Positions 1-9,041 of a stretch of 64,000 bases of DNA are shown here, piece by piece (position 1 is the first letter of the stretch; every line of letters starts with the position of its first letter). The DNA is from Gemmatimonadota bacterium (GTDB taxonomy: Bacteria > Gemmatimonadota > Gemmatimonadetes > Longimicrobiales > Gaopeijiaceae). The stretch is taken from contig JBBEBG010000025.1 in assembly GCA_040882465.1 (NCBI GenBank), positions 37,025 through 101,024 of the forward strand, written 5' to 3'. The position numbers were made by a program, and so were the translations under genes. The notes beneath the pieces were generated by a model that worked only from the letters and a program-made list of their open reading frames with translations, made no database searches and had not been told where the DNA came from.

Positions 1-423
1 ATGACTCGGGCGTACCAGACGCCCGCGTCCCGGAGCTCGGCCACGAGTCCGTGGAGCGTCACCCCTTTGATCTCCGTGTCCGGAGGGCCGCTCGGCGTCC
101 CGCCCCGGGCCCGGCACCGGGCCCGCAGATCCGGCCTCTGGCCCAGGAGCACCACGTGGCAGCGCGCCAGCGCGAAGCCCTCGGCAGCATGGAGGAAGAG
201 CAACTCCCTCAGGACGTTTCTGAGGAGGAGAGACGGCTCCGCGCCCGCGACCTCAAACGTGCGCAGCTCGTGCGCCGGGGGACGAACGTCGCCCAGCATG
301 AGGCGGGTCATCGCCACGGCTGCTCCCGCGATGACCGACTCCAAGGAAGGGCCTTCTATCTCGAGGCCGATGTCGGCCGTGTGGTCGAGGGCCCGGACCC
401 TTGCTTCGGAATCGTCGGTCATG
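1..423 (-). CDS. Archease, RtcB cofactor (partial, cut by window edge)
   Basis: The visible 141 codons encode an archease, the small metal-binding protein that speeds guanylylation and turnover of the RNA ligase RtcB. The family's N-terminal motif [12 protein letters not shown] is at residues 13-24 and the C-terminal motif [10 protein letters not shown] lies near the window edge. The ATG at 423-421 follows the rtcB stop by 24 bases in the same direction, so the two genes form an operon in the rtcB-archease order. The last residues are beyond position 1. The family call is firm from the motifs and the neighbour. Confidence 0.9.
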
Positions 424-447
424 GTGCCAGGCAGGGAGGACGGCCCT

Positions 448-1944
448 CTATCCCTTGAGAACCCCCATGGGATGAAGGCGGACCACTTTGCGACCGATGC
501 CGGCTCCGGCCACCACGTCCACGACCTCGGCCACGTCCTTGTACGCCTCCGGCACCTCTTCGGCGATCGTGGCGAAAGAGGAGGCCCGAACCTCGATTCC
601 CATCTCACGGAACTCCTTCCGAAGGCTTCGCCCGGCCACCATCTTCTTCGCCGCCGTACGGCTCATCCGCCTTCCCGCTCCGTGGCACGTCGAGCCGAAC
701 GTCTCCTGGTAGGCGGCCTGGGTTCCCAGGAGCACGTAAGAATAGCGTCCCATGTCTCCCGGGATGAGGACGGGCTGACCGAGCTCGCGGTAGAGGGGAA
801 TGAGCTCCGGGTGACCCGGAGGGAAGGCTCGCGTGGCGCCCTTCCGATGCACGCAGAGCCTGCGCAGGGCCCCACCCACCTCGTGCGTCTCCCACTTGGC
901 GTTGTTGTGTCCCACGTCATAGATCTGGGTCATCCCCATCTGCTCCCAGGGGCGTCCCAGAACCCGCTCGAATGCCTCCCGAACCCGGAACGCCATCATT
1001 TGGCGGTTCGCGAACGCGTAGTTCGCTGCGGCGTTCATCGCCCCCATGTAACGCTTGGCTTCGGGCGAGTCGAGCGGAGCGCACGCGAGCTGACGATCCG
1101 GAAGGTCGATTCCGTAGCGGGCAGCCGCCTCGAGCATCACATCCAGGTAATCGTCGCAGACCTGGTATCCGAGCCCCCGCGAACCGGAGTGGATGAAGAC
1201 GCACACGGTGCGGTGCTCGAGTCCCAACCGCCGGGCGGCGTCGGCGTCGTGGACCTCGTCCACGTAGCCCACCTCGATGAAGTGGTTTCCCGACCCGACG
1301 GTTCCGAGTTGAGCCATGCCCCGCTCGATGGCACGGGGGCTCACCTGGCTCGGGTCCGCCCCGGGCAGGATTCCCCCGGCTTCCGTGCGCTCCAGATCCT
1401 CCTCCAATCCGTATCCGTGGCGCACGGCCCAGGCCGCGCCTTCCACGAGGACCTCTTGGACCTCGGCCACCGTCAGGCTGAAGCGTTTATAGTGAGAGCC
1501 GACTCCCGCAGGCACATCCCTCATGATCTGGTTCATGAGGTCCGCGAGATGGGGCCGGACCTCCTCCTCCTTCAGGTCGGTCCGAAGGAGCCGGACCCCG
1601 CAGTTGATGTCGTAACCGACTCCACCGGGCGAGATGATCCCACCCGCGTCTGGATCGAAGGCCGCCACCCCGCCAATCGCGAACCCGTATCCCCAGTGGA
1701 TGTCGGGCATGCCGATCGAGCGACCTACGATACCGGGGAGACAGGCCACGTCCGCGACCTGTCGGACGGCCTCCGCCCCCCCTTCGCCCGGGGCCGCCAG
1801 GGCCGCCATGAGGGCGTCGTCGGCGAAGATGAGTCCCTCGACCCGCATCTTCCCCTGGCGAGGGATCACCCAGCGCCAGGGATCGACTTGGCGCAGCTCG
1901 ATCTCGCCGAGAACGATCGAGCGAGGCTCGGCCTTCGGCGTCAC
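448..1944 (-). CDS. rtcB: RNA-splicing ligase RtcB
   Basis: RtcB joins RNA 2',3'-cyclic phosphate or 3'-phosphate ends to 5'-OH ends using GTP and Mn2+, in tRNA splicing or RNA repair. Family motifs are intact: [42 protein letters not shown], and near the C-terminus [12 protein letters not shown], which carries the guanylylated His. From GTG 1944 the protein is about 498 residues, normal for the family. GTG 1950 is an equally possible start, since AAGG and GAGG both sit just upstream, and no homologous sequence precedes them. Archease follows directly. A sigma-54-like promoter lies upstream at 2110-2123, matching the known RtcR/sigma-54 control of rtcBA in E. coli. Confidence 0.95.
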   Translation of the reverse strand: MTPKAEPRSIVLGEIELRQVDPWRWVIPRQGKMRVEGLIFADDALMAALAAPGEGGAEAVRQVADVACLPGIVGRSIGMPDIHWGYGFAIGGVAAFDPDAGGIISPGGVGYDINCGVRLLRTDLKEEEVRPHLADLMNQIMRDVPAGVGSHYKRFSLTVAEVQEVLVEGAAWAVRHGYGLEEDLERTEAGGILPGADPSQVSPRAIERGMAQLGTVGSGNHFIEVGYVDEVHDADAARRLGLEHRTVCVFIHSGSRGLGYQVCDDYLDVMLEAAARYGIDLPDRQLACAPLDSPEAKRYMGAMNAAANYAFANRQMMAFRVREAFERVLGRPWEQMGMTQIYDVGHNNAKWETHEVGGALRRLCVHRKGATRAFPPGHPELIPLYRELGQPVLIPGDMGRYSYVLLGTQAAYQETFGSTCHGAGRRMSRTAAKKMVAGRSLRKEFREMGIEVRASSFATIAEEVPEAYKDVAEVVDVVAGAGIGRKVVRLHPMGVLKG

Positions 1945-2107
1945 GACCACCTTTCCTCGATGGCGCTCCGGAGGGACAAGTCGGGGTGGAGAGTGACGAC
2001 TTTCGGGGTCATTGGTTCGCGTAGCGTGAGCATGGAGTTTCCTCGAGTTCCGGCCGGTCCTGGCCAAGAGTCCATGACTCTTCACCATTCGGGCACTCGA
2101 TCGGAAA

Positions 2108-2125
2108 GCGCAACATCCGTGCCCC
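2108..2125 (-). promoter_or_regulatory. Sigma-54-type -24/-12 promoter for rtcB
   Basis: Read on the minus strand, GGGGCACGGATGTTGCG matches the -24/-12 consensus TGGCACG-N4-TTGCA closely. The GG pair (2123-2122) and GC pair (2111-2110) are separated by exactly 10 bases and the TTGC block is perfect. It lies about 160 bases upstream of the rtcB start. E. coli rtcBA is a known sigma-54/RtcR operon, which raises the prior. Confidence 0.55.
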
Positions 2126-2290
2126 AGTCCCAGGAGCGCCGAATGGACGCGCCGGCCGGAGCCTTGAGCCGAACTGTCCCGCGCCCGCTCGTGCATCGGG
2201 ACGTAGCGTCCCACCGGCCGATCCGAACCCGCCTACCCGACGGGCCCTCCCAGGGCGCGCCCCGGGCCGATCCCCGACCATGCGGGCCGA

Positions 2291-2307
2291 CAGGCACGCC
2301 GCGTGCA
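2291..2307 (+). promoter_or_regulatory. Sigma-54-type -24/-12 promoter for the dodecin-groEL operon
   Basis: The sequence CAGGCACGCCGCGTGCA has GG (2293-2294) and GC (2305-2306) 10 bases apart, with the CACG core after GG and TGCA at -12. It departs from consensus at the T before GG and the first T of TTGC. It is about 70 bases upstream of the dodecin ATG and is followed by a hairpin (2315-2342). It is weaker than the rtcB and ftsH matches. Confidence 0.4.
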
Positions 2308-2314
2308 TTCCTAT

Positions 2315-2342
2315 CCCGGTCAGGCTCCCCGGAAAGACCGGG
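2315..2342 (+). promoter_or_regulatory. 5'-leader hairpin upstream of dodecin
   Basis: CCCGGTC (2315-2321) and GACCGGG (2336-2342) form a perfect 7-bp stem with a 14-base loop, 35 bases before the dodecin ATG. There is no T-run, so it is not a classical terminator. It would be at the 5' end of a transcript from the sigma-54-like site at 2291-2307. An mRNA-stabilising role is inference only. Confidence 0.3.
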
Positions 2343-2377
2343 CGCACGAGTAAGACCGACAGAGAACAGGGGGGATC

Positions 2378-2581
2378 ATGTCTGTCGCCAAAGTCACCGA
2401 GATCACCGCGAACTCCCCGAAGAGCTTCGAGGATGCGATTCACCAGGGGCTCTCCCGGGCGAGCAAGTCGCTCAAGGGGATCCAGGGGGCGTGGGTGAAG
2501 GAGCAGAAGGTGGCGTGGAATGGCTCCGGAATCAGCGAATACCGCGTGACGATGAAGGTGACCTTCATCCTCGAGGACTGA
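2378..2581 (+). CDS. Dodecin, flavin-binding dodecamer
   Basis: This 67-residue protein has the dodecin pattern: [17 protein letters not shown], a central W in [11 protein letters not shown], and the closing strand [13 protein letters not shown]. Dodecins form hollow dodecamers that store flavin and limit its phototoxic reactions in the cytoplasm. A GGGGG ribosome site precedes the ATG. The gene is five bases upstream of the GroEL paralog and almost certainly co-transcribed with it, which ties flavin storage to the stress operon. Length is full for the family. Confidence 0.93.
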   Translation: MSVAKVTEITANSPKSFEDAIHQGLSRASKSLKGIQGAWVKEQKVAWNGSGISEYRVTMKVTFILED

Positions 2582-2586
2582 CCCGC

Positions 2587-4206
2587 ATGCCGCACAAGGA
2601 GATGCTCTTCCGCTCGGAAGCGCGTGAGAAGGTGCTCAAGGGAACCGCGACGCTGGCGGACGCCGTGCGCGGGACGCTCGGACCCAGGGCTCGCTCCGTC
2701 CTGATCGAGCGGAAGTGGGGAAGGCCTCTTGTCTGCGACGACGGGGTCACGATCGTGAAGGAGTTGGACCTCGAAGATCCGGTCGAGAACCTGGGGGCTC
2801 AGCTCCTGAAGGAGGCTGCCGAGCGCACGGGCGATGTCGTGGGAGACGGTACGACCACGTCCACCCTCATCGCGCACGCGATCTTCGCAGAGGGAGTGCG
2901 GAACGTCACCGCTGGAGCGGCAGCCGTCGACGTTAGGCGGGGCCTGGAGAGGGGGCTCCGGCGTGCCGTCGAGGCCCTCGCACACCTTTCGCGCCCCGTT
3001 GCCGGTCGGGACGAGAAGGCCCAGGTGGCGTCGATCTCGGCCCACGGGGACACCTTCGTGGGCGGGATGGTCGCGGACGCCGTGGAGAAGGTTGGCGCGG
3101 AGGGCGTCATCACGGTCGAAGAGGCGAAGGGGACGGAGACCGTCCTGGACCTGGTGGACGGGATGCAGTTCGACCGGGGTTATCTCTCCCCGTACTTCGT
3201 CACGGATCCCGAGAAGATGGAGGCGGTCCTCGAGGAGCCTCTGATCCTCCTCTGCGAGAAAAAGATCGCCGTGATGAAGGATCTCATGCCGCTCCTCGAG
3301 CAGGTGGCCCGGGAGGCACGTCCGCTCCTCATCGTCGCGGAGGACGTGGAAGGAGAAGCGCTCGCCACACTCGTCCTGAACAAGATCCGCGGAGTCCTTC
3401 CCTCACTCGCGGTGAAGGCCCCGGGGTTCGGGGATCGCAGGAAGGAGATGCTCCAGGACATCGCGGTCCTCACAGGCGGACGCCTCGTGAGCGAGGACAT
3501 CGGGCTCAAGATCGAAAACCTGAGTATTGGGGATCTCGGCTCCGCGGCGCGGATTGTCGTGGACCGGGACACCACGACGATCATCGGCGGCGGCGGTGTA
3601 GCGGGCGAGATCGAGGGTCGCGTGAAGGAGCTCCGGCGCCGGATCGAGGACACGACGTCGGACTACGACAGGGAGAAGCTCCAGGAACGGCTCGCGAAGC
3701 TTTCTGGAGGCGTCGCGGTCATCCGGGTCGGGGCCCCTTCCGAATCCGAGATGAAGAGCCGAAAGGAAGCGTTCGAGGACGCGATCAACTCCACAAAGGC
3801 GGCCGTCGAGGAGGGGATCGTTCCCGGCGGCGGCCTGGCGCTCCTCAGGGCGATCCCCTCAGTGGAGGCGGAGGCGGCGGCGGCGGAAGGAGACGAGCGA
3901 ACTGGCATCCTCATCCTCAGGCGGGCACTCGAGGTGCCGGTCCGCCAGATCGCCGAGAACTCGGCGGTGGACGGGGGAGTCGTCGCGGACCGGATGCGGA
4001 ATGGAGCGGGCAACTGGGGCTTCGATGCCGCCCGGGGCGAATACGTCGACCTGATGGAGGCCGGGATCATCGATCCCACGAAGGTCGTCCGAGTCGCCCT
4101 CGAGAACGCCGTGTCGGTGGCCGGCGTGCTGCTATTGGCCGAGGCCACGATGACCGAGGTGCGTGAGCCGGAGCCGGCGCGGTCGCCGGCGGCCGAGACC
4201 TACTGA
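2587..4206 (+). CDS. groL: 60-kDa chaperonin GroEL paralog without a GGM tail
   Basis: This is a 539-residue chaperonin ATPase of the GroEL family. The nucleotide motif GDGTT is at residues 86-90, with D87 matching the E. coli numbering. The apical motif [14 protein letters not shown] and the late motif [15 protein letters not shown] are present. The C-terminus ends in a Glu/Pro-rich stretch ([14 protein letters not shown]) rather than the usual Gly-Gly-Met repeats. No groES is adjacent. The gene sits in an operon after dodecin and overlaps the next gene by one base. The location and the missing GGM tail suggest a stress-specialised paralog, with the housekeeping groES-groEL elsewhere; that part is inference. 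Confidence 0.93.
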   Translation: MPHKEMLFRSEAREKVLKGTATLADAVRGTLGPRARSVLIERKWGRPLVCDDGVTIVKELDLEDPVENLGAQLLKEAAERTGDVVGDGTTTSTLIAHAIFAEGVRNVTAGAAAVDVRRGLERGLRRAVEALAHLSRPVAGRDEKAQVASISAHGDTFVGGMVADAVEKVGAEGVITVEEAKGTETVLDLVDGMQFDRGYLSPYFVTDPEKMEAVLEEPLILLCEKKIAVMKDLMPLLEQVAREARPLLIVAEDVEGEALATLVLNKIRGVLPSLAVKAPGFGDRRKEMLQDIAVLTGGRLVSEDIGLKIENLSIGDLGSAARIVVDRDTTTIIGGGGVAGEIEGRVKELRRRIEDTTSDYDREKLQERLAKLSGGVAVIRVGAPSESEMKSRKEAFEDAINSTKAAVEEGIVPGGGLALLRAIPSVEAEAAAAEGDERTGILILRRALEVPVRQIAENSAVDGGVVADRMRNGAGNWGFDAARGEYVDLMEAGIIDPTKVVRVALENAVSVAGVLLLAEATMTEVREPEPARSPAAETY

Positions 4207-4514
4207 TGACGGCCCCGGTGAGAGCTCGGAGTCGGGCTACCACAGCGGGGGTGCAGGTCACTTCTCGATGCGAGCGAGCGCTCACGGGCCTCGCTCTGTG
4301 GGCGTTCTTGTCTCTTGTGCTCGGGGCCTGTGGGCTCGCCGTATCGGGCGCCATCCCCACGCTCGGCAATCCGGACGCGTACCAACGTTTCGTGGCCGAG
4401 CAACCGGTTCAGTTCACGGGCTTCAAGCTGTTCTACGAGCAGGACGTTCCTCTCATGAGCCCGATCGAGGTGCTCGGCCTCCGCCCGGCCCCCCTGCTCG
4501 TCATCTATCAATGA
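4206..4514 (+). CDS. Small hypothetical membrane-anchored protein
   Basis: The 102-residue product has a basic N-terminus, one hydrophobic segment (about residues 27-50, ending in a LGACGLAVSG stretch) and a short soluble tail. The ATG overlaps the groEL stop by one base (TGATG), which implies translational coupling. I do not recognise a family. The hydrophobic segment could be a transmembrane anchor or an imperfect lipoprotein signal with Cys at LGAC. The role is unknown; the context places it in the stress operon between the chaperonin and a CBS protein. Confidence 0.6.
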   Translation: MTAPVRARSRATTAGVQVTSRCERALTGLALWAFLSLVLGACGLAVSGAIPTLGNPDAYQRFVAEQPVQFTGFKLFYEQDVPLMSPIEVLGLRPAPLLVIYQ

Positions 4515-4546
4515 TCGCCAAACTCGACTCGATATCGGAGGTTCAC

Positions 4547-5101
4547 ATGACCGTTGCACAGGACACCACCGTACGGGACATCCTGCAGAAGGACGTGATC
4601 ACGATCCCGCCGAACGCCCCGGTTTCCGATCTCATTCGGAGGCTCGAATCCTCGGGGATCACAGGCGTGCCCGTCGTGGATGAGCAAGAAGTGCTCGTGG
4701 GGGTCGTCACCTCCCGGGACGTCGTCCGTCTGGCGCGGGACCTCGGAACGATCCCGGAGGCGGCGCGTTGGGGACTCGGCGTCGGCGGTCCGCATCCCGA
4801 GGTCGCCTTCTTGGATTCGCCCCTCGAGGGGGAGTTCTTCGCCTACTACGTGACCCCCGGTGGAGGGTTCGTGGACATGCGGGATCGGATCCGGGAGATC
4901 CCGGGCGACGCATTCGACGGATACTCGGTCGAGGACATCATGACACGCGACCCGGTCATGATCGGCCCGGACGCCACCCTCGCCGCAGCGGCCCGCCTCC
5001 TTCGGGACAAGAACGTCCGCCGAGCTCTCGTCGTTCGCACCGGGAAGCTCGTGGGGATCGTCACCGCCACCGACATCCTGGATGCCGTTGCCGAGAGCTG
5101 A
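4547..5101 (+). CDS. CBS-domain pair protein
   Basis: This 184-residue cytosolic protein has two CBS domains: about residues 9-65 (DILQKDVITIPPNAPVSDL, then VGVVTSRDVV) and about 127-180 (DIMTRDPVMIGPDATL, then VGIVTATDIL). Between them is a roughly 60-residue insert with a FFAYYVTPGGGF segment. CBS pairs bind adenosyl ligands such as AMP or ATP and act as energy sensors, but no partner enzyme domain is present. The start at ATG 4547 is chosen for the ATCGGAGG ribosome site just before it; an in-frame ATG at 4511 overlaps the previous gene. It is one of two free-standing CBS proteins in this operon. Confidence 0.88.
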   Translation: MTVAQDTTVRDILQKDVITIPPNAPVSDLIRRLESSGITGVPVVDEQEVLVGVVTSRDVVRLARDLGTIPEAARWGLGVGGPHPEVAFLDSPLEGEFFAYYVTPGGGFVDMRDRIREIPGDAFDGYSVEDIMTRDPVMIGPDATLAAAARLLRDKNVRRALVVRTGKLVGIVTATDILDAVAES

Positions 5102-5151
5102 GCCTAACCGGGGTCGGTGCGAAAGAGCCGCCTCCGGCCTCCTCAGAGGTC

Positions 5152-6897
5152 ATGATGATCCGAAGGCGAGCCAACAACGAGGACGTCGAGCGGGCCCTGC
5201 GTGAGATGGCCCTCTTCCTCGAGATGGAGGAGGTGCCCTTCAAGCCGGCCGCCTACCGGAGGGCCGCATACGCCGTGGCGGCCCTGGACCGTCCGCTTTG
5301 GGATCTCTACGAGGAGGGCGGCGCCAGGGCTCTGCGCGCCTTGCCCGGCATCGGAAAGGGCATCGCCGATCGCGTGGCCGGGATGCTCGAGAAGGGGCGG
5401 ATGGCCGACCTCGACGCGCTCCGCAAGAGGACGCCGGTCGATATCCTCGCCCTCACGGCCATCGAAGGCGTGGGCCCGAAGAGGGCGCGAGCGTTCTGGA
5501 AGGCTCTGAACGTTCGCACCGTCGAGGATCTCCAGCACGCCGCTAGCGAAGGGCGCATCCGCACGTTGCCCCACTTCGGCGAGCGCAGCGAGCAGAGAAT
5601 CGCCGAGGCCATCCAGTTCTACCAGGAAGCCGCCGGCCGCCGGCCACTGGGCGAGGCGCTGGGTGTCGCGCGCCGCATCGAGGGAGCCCTGAGGGGTGTG
5701 ACGGGCGTCGTCGAGGTCGCGGTCGCGGGCTCGATCCGCCGACACCGCGAGACCGTTGGAGACCTGGACGTGGTCGTGGCCGCCGAGGCGGGGGAAGGAG
5801 CATCCGCCGCCTTCCGGTCCCTGCCCGAGGTGCAGTCCGTCCTCGCCCACGGGCCGGCCAAGACGCTGGTGCGTCTGTCGAACGGAGTGGACGCCGACCT
5901 GCGCGTCGTGGATCCCGAGAGCTTCGGGGCCGCACTTATGTACTTCACGGGAAGCAAGGCCCACAACGTCGCCCTCCGGAGGATCGCCCGGAGCCAGGGG
6001 CTAAAGCTCAACGAATACGGGCTGTTCCGGGGCGCCCGCCGCATCGCCGGCAGGACCGAAGAGGAAATCTACGTCGGGCTGGGGCTCACGTGGGTTCCTC
6101 CCGAGATGCGCGAGGACACCGGCGAGGTGGAGCTGGCCAGTAAGAACGCGTTGCCGGCCATCCTGCGAGCAGACGACATACGAGGCGATCTCCAAGTCCA
6201 CACGGATTGGACCGACGGCTCGGCTTCCATTGGCCGCATGGCCCGCGCGGCTCGGGAGCTCGGACGTGAATACATCGCGATCACGGATCACACCCGTGAC
6301 CTCACCATGACCGGCGGGCTCGACGAAGACGGCCTCCGAGCACAGGCGAAAGAGATTCGGAAGGTGGACCGCGAGCTGGAGGGGATCCGGGTGCTCGCGG
6401 GGGCGGAAGTGAACATTCGTGCCGATGGAACCCTCGATGTGGACGACGACGTCCTCGCCGAGCTGGACTTCGTCGGAGCGGCCATCCACTCGCATTTCGA
6501 CCAGCCCCGCTCGGTGGTGACACGGCGGATCGTCCGGGCCATCGCAAACCCCCACGTGGACATCCTATTCCACCCCATGGCGCGATCCCTCGGGAGGCGG
6601 CGCGCGGTTGCCGCGGACTTCGAGGCGGTGATCGAAGCCTGCATCCGCACGGGTACCGTGCTCGAGATCGACGCGCAGCCCGAACGTCTGGACCTGTCCG
6701 ATTCCCTGGCCCGCCGCGCGGTCGAGGCGGGTGCCCGGATCGCGATCGACTCGGATGCCCATACGACGGACGAGCTGCGTCATATCGAGTCGTACGGTGT
6801 CGGAGTGGCCCGCCGAGGGTGGGTCCAGCCCGAGCACGTGATCAACACGCTCCCGGTAGACGACATGCTGGCGGCGCTCAAGCAGGGACCACCTTGA
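5152..6897 (+). CDS. polX: DNA polymerase X with PHP exonuclease domain
   Basis: This 581-residue protein is a bacterial PolX used in gap-filling repair. It starts with helix-hairpin-helix motifs (ALPGIGKGIADRV, AIEGVGPKRA), then a Pol-beta-like catalytic core with GDLDVVV (D204 and D206) and a third Asp near D249 (GVDADLRVVD). The C-terminal PHP phosphoesterase domain shows VHTDWTDG near residue 350, AITDHTRD near 377 and IDSDAHTT near 534, giving 3'-5' exonuclease or AP-endonuclease activity in the family. ATG 5155 is an alternative start. It lies 50 bases after the CBS gene and 13 before the hibernation factor, consistent with a repair-and-dormancy operon. Confidence 0.94.
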   Translation: MMIRRRANNEDVERALREMALFLEMEEVPFKPAAYRRAAYAVAALDRPLWDLYEEGGARALRALPGIGKGIADRVAGMLEKGRMADLDALRKRTPVDILALTAIEGVGPKRARAFWKALNVRTVEDLQHAASEGRIRTLPHFGERSEQRIAEAIQFYQEAAGRRPLGEALGVARRIEGALRGVTGVVEVAVAGSIRRHRETVGDLDVVVAAEAGEGASAAFRSLPEVQSVLAHGPAKTLVRLSNGVDADLRVVDPESFGAALMYFTGSKAHNVALRRIARSQGLKLNEYGLFRGARRIAGRTEEEIYVGLGLTWVPPEMREDTGEVELASKNALPAILRADDIRGDLQVHTDWTDGSASIGRMARAARELGREYIAITDHTRDLTMTGGLDEDGLRAQAKEIRKVDRELEGIRVLAGAEVNIRADGTLDVDDDVLAELDFVGAAIHSHFDQPRSVVTRRIVRAIANPHVDILFHPMARSLGRRRAVAADFEAVIEACIRTGTVLEIDAQPERLDLSDSLARRAVEAGARIAIDSDAHTTDELRHIESYGVGVARRGWVQPEHVINTLPVDDMLAALKQGPP

Positions 6898-6910
6898 ACT
6901 GGAGCTCGAA

Positions 6911-7453
6911 ATGCAAGTGACACCGGAAATCGCGCTCAGGGACGTACCTCGGACCCCCGAGATCGAGGCCGCCATCGTGGACGGGATCGCGATGCTCGAA
7001 GAAACGGGTCGAAGGATCACGAGCTGCCGAGTCATGGTCGAGCTTCCCCACCGCCGGCATCGCAGCGGGAACACCTACCACGTGAGGATCGACCTGAGGC
7101 TTCCCGGGACGGAGATCCTGGTGAACCGGCCACCCCCGCTCTCCGGTCCCGAGGAGCCCATGGTCGCGATCGCCGACGCTTTCGCGACCGCGCGCGCGCG
7201 ACTCCTGCATGGCGCCGAGAAGCGTAGGGACAGTCGGAAGCCGCGTGAGGAAGCGCATCCGATGGGAAGGGTGGCTCGGCTGTTTCCATCCGACGGGTAC
7301 GGCTTCCTCGAGACGCCGGACGGGCGCGAGGTATACTTCCACGAGAACGCGGTCACGGGACGGGGCTTCGGTGAGCTCCAGGTGGGGCAGGAGGTTCAGT
7401 TCTCGGAGGGGTCGGGCGACGAGGGCCCGCAGGCGTCGGCCGTGATTCCATAG
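6911..7453 (+). CDS. HPF/RaiA-type ribosome hibernation factor fused to a cold-shock domain
   Basis: The N-terminal about 105 residues fit the HPF/RaiA ribosome-associated fold, with a conserved pattern of helix (TPEIEAAIVDGIAML), strand (TSCRVMVELP) and YHVRIDLRLPGTEI. Residues 117-178 are a cold-shock domain with DGYGFLETPDG (RNP1-like) and VYFHENAV (RNP2-like, 141-148). HPF proteins inactivate ribosomes in stationary phase and cold-shock domains bind single-stranded RNA, so the fusion probably targets RNA near the decoding site; that coupling is inference. It sits 13 bases after polX in the same operon. Confidence 0.85.
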   Translation: MQVTPEIALRDVPRTPEIEAAIVDGIAMLEETGRRITSCRVMVELPHRRHRSGNTYHVRIDLRLPGTEILVNRPPPLSGPEEPMVAIADAFATARARLLHGAEKRRDSRKPREEAHPMGRVARLFPSDGYGFLETPDGREVYFHENAVTGRGFGELQVGQEVQFSEGSGDEGPQASAVIP

Positions 7454-7504
7454 GGATTCGCGTCCGCGAGCCCCAGAGCGACACCGCAGAGCAAAGGAGG
7501 AGAA

Positions 7505-7942
7505 ATGTCCGTTGGAAGAATTTGCACCCGCGTGGTGGCCACGGCGGGTGGCGAGGAGAAGGTGGCGGAGGCCGCGCGCAGGATGGTCGAGCACAACGTA
7601 GGGACTCTCGTGGTCGTGGATGCGGATTCGAAGCCCCGCGGGATCCTCACGGACCGGGACATCGTGATTCGCTGCGTGGCCCGGAACCTCTCGCCGGAGG
7701 ACGCAAGCGTGGGCGAGATCATGACGGCTCCCGTGCGATCCGTGGACGAATCCACGCCAATCGAGCAGGTGCTCGGGACCATGGAGGGGGCGGGAACGCG
7801 ACGCATGGTGGTGACCGGAAAGGGGGGAACGCTCGCCGGCCTCGTGTCGGTGGACGATATCCTCGAGCTTCTGGGCGACGAGGTCTCGCGTATCGCGGGC
7901 ATCCTGGCTCGAGAGGCGCCCGTTCTCACGCCCCGAACCTGA
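7505..7942 (+). CDS. CBS-domain pair protein (second)
   Basis: This 145-residue protein consists almost entirely of two CBS domains, about residues 8-62 (AAGRMVEHN-type helix, then GILTDRDIVIR) and 70-130 (EIMTAPVRSVDESTPIEQV, then GLVSVDDILELL). It has a strong AAAGGAGG ribosome site seven bases before the ATG. Such minimal pairs bind adenine nucleotides and regulate partner proteins. It is shorter than, and not closely similar to, the CBS protein at 4547, so the two may bind different ligands or partners. The partner is not evident. Confidence 0.88.
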   Translation: MSVGRICTRVVATAGGEEKVAEAARRMVEHNVGTLVVVDADSKPRGILTDRDIVIRCVARNLSPEDASVGEIMTAPVRSVDESTPIEQVLGTMEGAGTRRMVVTGKGGTLAGLVSVDDILELLGDEVSRIAGILAREAPVLTPRT

Positions 7943-8129
7943 GAGCCGGACCTCGTCCGGATCGAATGCCACGGCCGCACCAACCTCCGCGTGGAGGGTG
8001 TCGAGAAGGGCGCCCACCCGTGCCTCTTCCCCCTGGGAGAGGCCGAGGGGCACCGAGCACCTCATCCTCGAGGCGTTCGCCCGGATTCCGGATGACGAGG
8101 ACCACCTGGAGTTGGTGCCCGGCCGAGGC

Positions 8130-8217
8130 TCGCTTCCTCTCCGGCGGGGATGGGCTGGAGGGCGAAACGCTCCTCCCCGGTTTCCGCTGCCCGGGCGCGC
8201 GAATCTTCGAGGGGTAG
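8130..8217 (+). pseudogene. Possible C-terminal remnant of a Uma2-type nuclease
   Basis: One frame reads LEGETLLPGFRCPGARIFEG before a stop at 8215-8217, which resembles the usual closing motif of Uma2-family nucleases (LPGFRCPVAELF). No start or catalytic core is visible upstream. The rest of the 7943-8300 gap holds nothing else I can support. The match is short and could be chance. Confidence 0.3.
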
Positions 8218-8300
8218 GCCGGATCGCCCCGGGCGGACCCGGGCCCGAACGAGCAGGGTAACATCACACCACTCTTTCCCGCCCCTCCCATCGGCAACGC

Positions 8301-8996
8301 ATGAACCTGCTTGTCCCGCTTGCCATCGGGCTCACCTTTCTCGGGTCGGCCATCATCGCCCTCCCCGCCCTCGCGGTGGAGTGGGCCCGGCGGAGCACAC
8401 CCGAGGTGGTCTTCTCCGTGGACACGGCGGAGAAGATCGTGGCGCTCACGATCGACGACGGACCCTCCGCCGCCACCCCTGAGATCTTGGAGGTCCTCGA
8501 GAGGTACGGGGCCCGGGCGACCTTCTTCCTCATTGGCGAGGAGGTGGAGCGGCGCACGGGCCTGGTCCGGACGGTTGTCGAACAAGGGCACGAGCTCGGA
8601 CATCACATGATGCTGGACGCGCCGTCGCGGGAGCTTCCGGACGACGTCTTCGCATTGGACTTCGACGAGATGGACCGCCGGCTCGACAAGCTTGGGGGGA
8701 GCAGCCTCTTCCGGCCCGGTTCGGGGTGGTACGACGACCGGATGGTCCGCGCCGCCGCGGAGCGCGGGTACCGCACCGTCCTTGGATCCGTGTACCCTTT
8801 CGATGCCCAGATTCCGTGGCCCGGATTCCTCTCCTGGTACGTTCTCCAGAACGCGGGTCCCGGGTCGATTCTCGTCCTCCACGACGGGGCCGAGCGCGGC
8901 CCGAGAACCGCCGAGGTGCTGCGCTCCGTCCTTCCGGAGCTGGCCCGACGGGGCTACAGGGTCGTCACAGTCTCGGACCTGCTCGCGCTCGAGTAG
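8301..8996 (+). CDS. Membrane-anchored polysaccharide deacetylase (NodB/CE4 family)
   Basis: This 231-residue protein has an N-terminal membrane segment (residues 4-26) and a NodB domain. Motif 1 is TIDDGPS with D52 and D53, motif 2 is HELGH with metal ligands H97 and H101, and the late motif is LVLHDG with H194. These give a metal-dependent N- or O-deacetylase acting outside the membrane on an N-acetylated polysaccharide, possibly peptidoglycan or exopolysaccharide. Motif 3 reads RPGSGW in place of the usual RPPYG. It stands 358 bases after the second CBS gene, so it may have its own promoter. Confidence 0.88.
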   Translation: MNLLVPLAIGLTFLGSAIIALPALAVEWARRSTPEVVFSVDTAEKIVALTIDDGPSAATPEILEVLERYGARATFFLIGEEVERRTGLVRTVVEQGHELGHHMMLDAPSRELPDDVFALDFDEMDRRLDKLGGSSLFRPGSGWYDDRMVRAAAERGYRTVLGSVYPFDAQIPWPGFLSWYVLQNAGPGSILVLHDGAERGPRTAEVLRSVLPELARRGYRVVTVSDLLALE

Positions 8997-9041
8997 CCGT
9001 ACGCCCCTTCGCGCACCTCCTCGCACCCCCCCCGGGACCGG

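Noticed and set aside
2198..2212. Hairpin GGGACG-TAG-CGTCCC between rtcB and dodecin
   Set aside because: No T-run follows and the position inside a divergent regulatory region does not fit a terminator. It may be chance in GC-rich DNA.
1..2580. A long uninterrupted + strand frame opposite archease and rtcB, joined to the groEL frame
   Set aside because: It has no family features, is rich in Arg/Pro/Ser, and lies antisense to well-conserved genes. High GC content makes such frames common. The real groEL start is ATG 2587.
4163..4546. An upstream extension of the first CBS protein
   Set aside because: It overlaps the membrane-protein gene in another frame and lacks homology. The ATG at 4547 has a GGAGG ribosome site.
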